DNA of 8,993 bases. Origin: G039029935 sp039029935 (lineage in GTDB: Bacteria > Chloroflexota > Anaerolineae > Caldilineales > Caldilineaceae). Below are positions 6,069-8,993 of the stretch, in pieces. The stretch's first letter is position 1, and each line of letters opens with the position of its first letter. The translations under genes were made by a program, and so were the position numbers. The stretch spans positions 1 through 8,993 of the forward strand of contig JBCCFC010000520.1 of the NCBI GenBank assembly GCA_039029935.1, written 5' to 3'. The notes beneath the pieces are model-generated. The model was not told the DNA's origin. It saw nothing but the letters and a program-made list of their open reading frames with translations, and did no database searches.

Positions 6069-6156
6069 GTAATCGGTACATTGGTAATCGGTAGGTCAGT
6101 AGCCGATAAAGCAGTCCTACCTGCTCAATGCCGACCATAACGACCTACTGATTACC
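6069..6156 (-). promoter_or_regulatory. Large inverted repeat with duplicated arm in the secY-adk spacer
   Basis: GGTAATCGGTAGGTC (6083-6097) and GACCTACTGATTACC (6142-6156) pair at 14 of 15 positions around 44 nt. An inner 5-bp hairpin (AGCAG 6110-6114, CTGCT 6121-6125) sits in the loop. The word GTAATCGGTA is repeated at 6069-6078 and 6084-6093, so in the mRNA the upstream arm can pair with either of two downstream copies, the second lying close to the adk ribosome binding site. The bases show this directly; a role as an mRNA switch, processing site or protein site is inference. Confidence 0.55.
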
Positions 6157-6177
6157 GAATACTCAATCAGTCTTGCC

Positions 6178-7524
6178 TTATCGAATGAAACCTTCGTAAT
6201 TACGCATAAGCAACTGCGCTTCGATCTGTTTCATTGTATCCAGAACAACACCAACAACAATCAACAATCCTGTGCTGCTGATAATCAGCGTCTCGTAACC
6301 CGTTAGAATACCTGCGCCGCCAAAGAAACCATCGGCAATCACACCGACAATGTATGGCAGAATCGCAATCAAACCCAAGAAGAGTGCACCGACCAATGTA
6401 ATCTTGGACAGGATATTATTGAGATATTCTTCTGTACGACGACCTGGGCGAATACCGGGAATGAACCCACCCTGTTTCTGCAAATTCTCTGGCAGGTTCT
6501 GCTGTCGGAACATGACGTCTGTATAGAAGTAAGTGAACGCAACCGTGAACAGGAAGAACATCAACCAATAAAAGAAACTCACTGGGTTCATGGCATTGCT
6601 TATCCACAATGCAACCGAACCAACCCATCCCGGGTTTGTTACAAAGTAACTGGCAACCGTACTGGGCAGGATCAAAAGACTCTGTGCAAAAATCAATGGA
6701 ATCATACCAGCAGTGTTCACACGCATGGGTACATGCGTACTTTGTCCACCGACCATCATCATACGATTCCCGCGCATTGTCCGGACCCGTTTTCCATATT
6801 GAACCGGAATGCGTCGCTGTCCTTCATGTACCCAAACAATCAGTGCCACCGTCAGAATGGTGATAAACGTGAATATAACCAACAGCACTGGTTGTTGCCA
6901 TAGCCGTGTAACCTGACCTGGCACAGCTGCCAGAATACCTGCAAAAATGATAAGCGAAACACCGTTACCAATACCTTGCTCTGTCAATAGTTGACCCAGC
7001 CAGATGGCAAACATGGTTCCCGCTGTCATACCGATGATGATGGTTAACGACGGCAACAGGTTGCTGCCCGTAAAGCCCCATTCAGGCAAAATCACCAGAC
7101 CACCACCAATGGGACGGCTCAGTAAAGTTGCCTGTGCAATTGATTGCAAAATCGCCAGCGGAACCGTCATCCAATAGGTATACTGGTTCCGCTTAATCTG
7201 ACCCTGTTCACCTTCTTTGGAAAGTTCTTCTAGGGCAGGCACAATCGGCGTCAACAACTGCATAATAATCGACGCCGTAATATAGGGGTATACCCCTAGT
7301 GCCATGATACCCATTTGTGCAAGCCCACCACCACTAAAAAAGTTTAGAAGGCTCAACAACATATTTTGGTCATCACCGCTAAAAAAACTTGCCAAAGCCA
7401 CACGATCTACCCCAGGCAATGGGATATTGGCGGCAAAGCGATAAAGAACCAAAATACCAATGGTAATTAATAATTTTTGACGTAAGTCGGGAAGACGAAA
7501 CGCATTACGAACCGCTTCAAGCAT
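6178..7524 (-). CDS. secY: Protein translocase subunit SecY
   Basis: SecY is the pore of the Sec translocon in the inner membrane; it works with SecE, SecG, SecA and the ribosome. The 448-residue product has about ten hydrophobic segments, roughly at residues 17-35, 73-94, 117-135, 157-178, 185-203, 212-232, 273-292, 315-335, 373-397 and 411-430. Recognised motifs are LYRFAANIPLPGVD (27-40), the plug-region LNFFSGGGLAQMGIMALGV (60-78), YPYITASIIMQLL (79-91), LTEQGIGNGVSLIIFAGI (180-197) and GGQSTHVPMRVNTAGMIPLIFAQS (from 259). The basic cytosolic loop FIPGIRPGRRTEEYLNNIL (354-372), important for SecA and ribosome contact, is also clear. AGGAG nine nt upstream supports the ATG. The gene follows rplO after 64 bp, the standard spc order. 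Confidence 0.97.
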   Translation of the reverse strand: MLEAVRNAFRLPDLRQKLLITIGILVLYRFAANIPLPGVDRVALASFFSGDDQNMLLSLLNFFSGGGLAQMGIMALGVYPYITASIIMQLLTPIVPALEELSKEGEQGQIKRNQYTYWMTVPLAILQSIAQATLLSRPIGGGLVILPEWGFTGSNLLPSLTIIIGMTAGTMFAIWLGQLLTEQGIGNGVSLIIFAGILAAVPGQVTRLWQQPVLLVIFTFITILTVALIVWVHEGQRRIPVQYGKRVRTMRGNRMMMVGGQSTHVPMRVNTAGMIPLIFAQSLLILPSTVASYFVTNPGWVGSVALWISNAMNPVSFFYWLMFFLFTVAFTYFYTDVMFRQQNLPENLQKQGGFIPGIRPGRRTEEYLNNILSKITLVGALFLGLIAILPYIVGVIADGFFGGAGILTGYETLIISSTGLLIVVGVVLDTMKQIEAQLLMRNYEGFIR

Positions 7525-7541
7525 AGAAATTTACTCCTATG
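7522..7541 (-). promoter_or_regulatory. Small hairpin over the secY ribosome binding site and start codon
   Basis: CATAG (7522-7526) and CTATG (7537-7541) are reverse complements. In the mRNA the hairpin would enclose AGGAG and reach the AUG. With five base pairs it is marginal alone. It is notable because the same CATAG/CTATG words build the larger hairpin just upstream. Confidence 0.35.
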
Positions 7542-7549
7542 ATATGCTG

Positions 7550-7578
7550 CATAGATAGACACAATTTTTCTATCTATG
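7550..7578 (-). other. Perfect 10-bp hairpin between rplO and secY
   Basis: CATAGATAGA (7550-7559) and TCTATCTATG (7569-7578) pair without mismatch around a 9-nt loop, starting about 10 nt after the rplO stop codon. No T-run follows in the transcribed direction, so it is not a standard terminator. It may protect or help process the mRNA, or act in translation control of secY. Confidence 0.6.
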
Positions 7579-7588
7579 TCATGCCAAA

Positions 7589-8068
7589 CTAAGAACGAGG
7601 CATTCGTTTATTGACAACCCAAGGTAGAATCTCTATGGAGCCACCAGCAGCCTCAATTTTTTCACGCGCTTTATTGCTGATGCGATGAGTCTTGACTTGT
7701 AATGGTTTTGTAACCTCACCACGAGCCAAAATGACAACTGGGTCCGATGCACGTCCTAGCAAGCCTAAGTTCGATAATGCTTCTGGTGACACCTCTGCGC
7801 CAGAATCAAATCGGTCTTCTAATATATCCACATTAATCGCTTCGTAGTAAACTTTGAAACGATTGTTAAATCCACGCATCTTGGGCAAACGTTTGACGAG
7901 TGGCAATTGACCACCTTCAAAGGTGAGTCTTGTACCACCGCCTGAGCGTGACTTTTGCCCTTTCGTGCCGCGACCACTGGTCTTCCCTTTACCAGAGCCA
8001 GTGCCACGACCTACTCGCTTCCGCTTTTTTGTAGAACCCTCTGCGGGACGCAGGTCATGAAGCTTCAT
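7589..8068 (-). CDS. rplO: 50S ribosomal protein L15
   Basis: L15 is a late-assembly protein of the large subunit whose long basic tail threads through 23S rRNA. The 159-residue product opens with MKLHDLRPAEGS and has the Gly/Lys/Arg-rich tail with VGRGTGSGKGKTSGRGTKGQ (19-38). It then has FEGGQLPLVKRLPKMRGF (50-67) and the globular C-terminal half ending IEAAGGSIEILPW. A longer reading from a TTG at 8089 exists, but AAAGG (8077-8081) lies downstream of that TTG and 8 nt before the ATG at 8068, and the family starts at MKLHDL, so 8068 is the start. The gene stands 138 bp after rpmD, a wide gap for this operon. Confidence 0.97.
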   Translation of the reverse strand: MKLHDLRPAEGSTKKRKRVGRGTGSGKGKTSGRGTKGQKSRSGGGTRLTFEGGQLPLVKRLPKMRGFNNRFKVYYEAINVDILEDRFDSGAEVSPEALSNLGLLGRASDPVVILARGEVTKPLQVKTHRISNKAREKIEAAGGSIEILPWVVNKRMPRS

Positions 8069-8076
8069 ATCATAAA

Positions 8077-8081
8077 CCTTT
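8077..8081 (-). promoter_or_regulatory. Shine-Dalgarno site that sets the rplO start at 8068
   Basis: AAAGG on the minus strand, 8 nt before the ATG at 8068. It lies inside the longer TTG reading and therefore argues against that reading. Confidence 0.6.
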
Positions 8082-8082
8082 A

Positions 8083-8108
8083 TATTCAATAAAATTATTC
8101 AATAAAAT
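8083..8108 (-). repeat. Perfect 13-bp tandem duplication upstream of rplO
   Basis: TATTCAATAAAAT is repeated without mismatch and without a gap at 8083-8095 and 8096-8108, immediately upstream of the rplO ribosome binding site. The segment is almost pure A and T. Replication slippage is the simplest origin; a protein-binding or translation-enhancing role is possible. Confidence 0.8.
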
Positions 8109-8159
8109 ATTGTAAAATTTATTCGTATCTGCTCAGTAAATTGGAACCAGTACGGGCTT

Positions 8160-8207
8160 GATAGTTCAAACCGCTACAATTGTCCTAAAATACCGAGAAG
8201 AACTATC
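8160..8207 (-). other. 8-bp inverted repeat just after rpmD
   Basis: GATAGTTC (8160-8167) and GAACTATC (8200-8207) are perfect reverse complements with a 32-nt loop. The right arm touches the last base of the rpmD stop codon. No T-run follows, so it does not resemble a terminator. Confidence 0.4.
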
Positions 8208-8407
8208 TATTCATCCACACGCACCAGGTGTGACACTTTGTTCACCATGCCGCGAATGGGCGGTGTATCTGGTCGCACAACCGTTTGATTCAGTTTATGC
8301 AGCCCCAATGCTTTTAGCGTCGCTTTTTGCGATTTGTGATACCCAATAGGGCTTTTCCACAACGTAATTTGGATCGTTTTTTGTTCTTGAGATTCACCAT
8401 TAGGCAT
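8207..8407 (-). CDS. rpmD: 50S ribosomal protein L30
   Basis: L30 is a small protein of the large ribosomal subunit, located near the 5S rRNA region. The 66-residue product has the family core IQITLWKSPIGYHKSQKATLKALGLHKLNQTVVRPDTPPIRGMVNKVSHLV, preceded by about 10 extra polar residues compared with the shortest family members. The start is firm: GGGAGG lies six nt before the ATG, inside the last codons of rpsE, and the two genes overlap by eight bases (ATGCCTAA), a sign of translational coupling. L30 is absent from some bacteria, so its presence is mildly informative. Confidence 0.95.
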   Translation of the reverse strand: MPNGESQEQKTIQITLWKSPIGYHKSQKATLKALGLHKLNQTVVRPDTPPIRGMVNKVSHLVRVDE

Positions 8408-8948
8408 AGCTTTCCTCCCGATACCAGAACGGTGCGAGGTGTCGGGCTTCTACACCACGACGCTTCGCCTCCACACGAAAGTCCTGCAAGTCCTGCAATG
8501 CAACATGCGTTGCCTGCACAACATTGAGAATGTTGTCGCTGCCCAGCGATTTACTCAAAATATCCTTGATGCCACAGACTTCAACCACCGCACGAACACC
8601 ACCACCTGCGATTACACCTGTGCCGGGGCTTGCGGGTTTCAACAGTACCTCGCCTGCACCAAAGCGGGATTGAACTGGATGTGGGATGGTTGTCCCCAAC
8701 ATCGAAACCTGAACCATTGTTTTGCGTGCGCGTTCAGAAGCTTTACGAATTGCATCGGGAACTTCGCGCGCCTTCCCGATACCAACACCAACCCGTCCCT
8801 TGCCGTCGCCTACAACAACGACAGCACGGAATGCAAACCGGCGACCACCTTTAACAACCTTAGATGTGCGCGCAATATGAACCACACGTTCATCTAGTTC
8901 TTCGCGATCTTCACGCTCGCGATCTCGTCTACGTTCTCTTCGTGCCAT
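8400..8948 (-). CDS. rpsE: 30S ribosomal protein S5
   Basis: S5 lies at the mRNA entry side of the small subunit and affects decoding accuracy and mRNA unwinding. The 182-residue product has an Arg/Glu-rich N-terminal tail (1-20) and the double-stranded-RNA-binding-like domain with VVHIARTSKVVKGGRRFAFRA (22-42) and VVVGDGKGRVGVGIGKAREVPDAIRKA (44-70). The C-terminal domain has VLLKPASPGTGVIAGGGVRAVVE (101-123) and IKDILSKSLGS (127-137). Only a weak purine stretch (AGAAAG) precedes the ATG. It is the most upstream complete gene, overlapping rpmD by eight bases; rplR would be expected next upstream. Confidence 0.97.
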   Translation of the reverse strand: MARRERRRDREREDREELDERVVHIARTSKVVKGGRRFAFRAVVVVGDGKGRVGVGIGKAREVPDAIRKASERARKTMVQVSMLGTTIPHPVQSRFGAGEVLLKPASPGTGVIAGGGVRAVVEVCGIKDILSKSLGSDNILNVVQATHVALQDLQDFRVEAKRRGVEARHLAPFWYREESYA

Positions 8949-8993
8949 ATTCTTTCTCTATCTATACTATAGTTGATTACGCCCAGACATCAG
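8949..8993 (-). other. Bases upstream of rpsE; possible end of rplR not identifiable
   Basis: Only 45 bases are available. Two minus frames end in a stop here (one reading LMSGRNQL, one DVWA), and neither resembles an L18 C-terminus I know. It also contains the odd palindrome CTATACTATAG (8962-8972). It could be the rplR end plus a short spacer, or only spacer. Confidence 0.3.

Noticed and set aside
8066..8089. Longer L15 starting at the TTG at 8089
   Set aside because: The ribosome binding site lies downstream of that TTG, and the family N-terminus starts at the ATG at 8068.
8207..8407. The 8-base rpsE-rpmD overlap as a frameshift or sequencing error
   Set aside because: Both proteins have normal ends and a strong ribosome binding site serves rpmD; short overlaps are normal in operons.
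8439..8897. Plus-strand open frame of 152 codons opposite rpsE
   Set aside because: Antisense to S5, of low complexity with no family resemblance; an effect of S5 codon use on the other strand.
1..8993. CRISPR arrays, insertion sequences, tRNA genes, phage or defence genes
   Set aside because: No long spaced repeats, transposase-like proteins or tRNA-like sequence were seen; all coding capacity is used by housekeeping genes.

Overview
The window is a piece of a bacterial ribosomal-protein 'superoperon' (end of the spc cluster plus the alpha cluster). Every recognisable gene lies on the minus strand, so transcription runs from high to low coordinates. In that order they are rpsE (S5), rpmD (L30), rplO (L15), secY, adk, map, rpmJ (L36), rpsM (S13), rpsK (S11), rpsD (S4), rpoA, rplQ (L17) and truA. 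The 45 bases before rpsE may hold the last codons of an upstream gene, but nothing there is recognisable. All 13 genes are intact, with the expected family length and key residues.

The host is a bacterium of moderate GC (mid-40s percent by eye). The linkage secY-adk-map-rpmJ-rpsM-rpsK-rpsD-rpoA-rplQ-truA is common to many bacteria outside the Proteobacteria. S4 is the zinc-binding Cys4 form with a lengthened segment before its C-terminal end, and L36 and adenylate kinase also keep their zinc ligands. The style of S4, S5 and RpoA suggests Chloroflexota to me, perhaps class Chloroflexia. This is an impression from memory, not a database match.

Together the genes make ribosome parts (five small-subunit and large-subunit scaffolding proteins plus late-binding ones), the RNA polymerase alpha subunit, the SecY protein-export channel, methionine aminopeptidase for N-terminal processing of new proteins, adenylate kinase for nucleotide balance, and the tRNA pseudouridine synthase TruA.

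The unusual part is the spacers. For such an operon they are wide (about 1.2 kb in total, up to 187 bp each), AT-rich, and most contain a perfect or near-perfect inverted repeat or a short tandem repeat. The best cases are a multi-hairpin leader before rpsD, a 15-bp arm pair with a duplicated 3' arm between secY and adk, two competing hairpins before secY, a terminator-like hairpin between adk and map, and an 11-12 bp tandem repeat between rpoA and rplQ. infA, often found between map and rpmJ, is missing here. I found no mobile element, CRISPR array, tRNA or plus-strand gene, and no clearly new multi-gene system; the novelty, if any, is in the RNA structure of the spacers.
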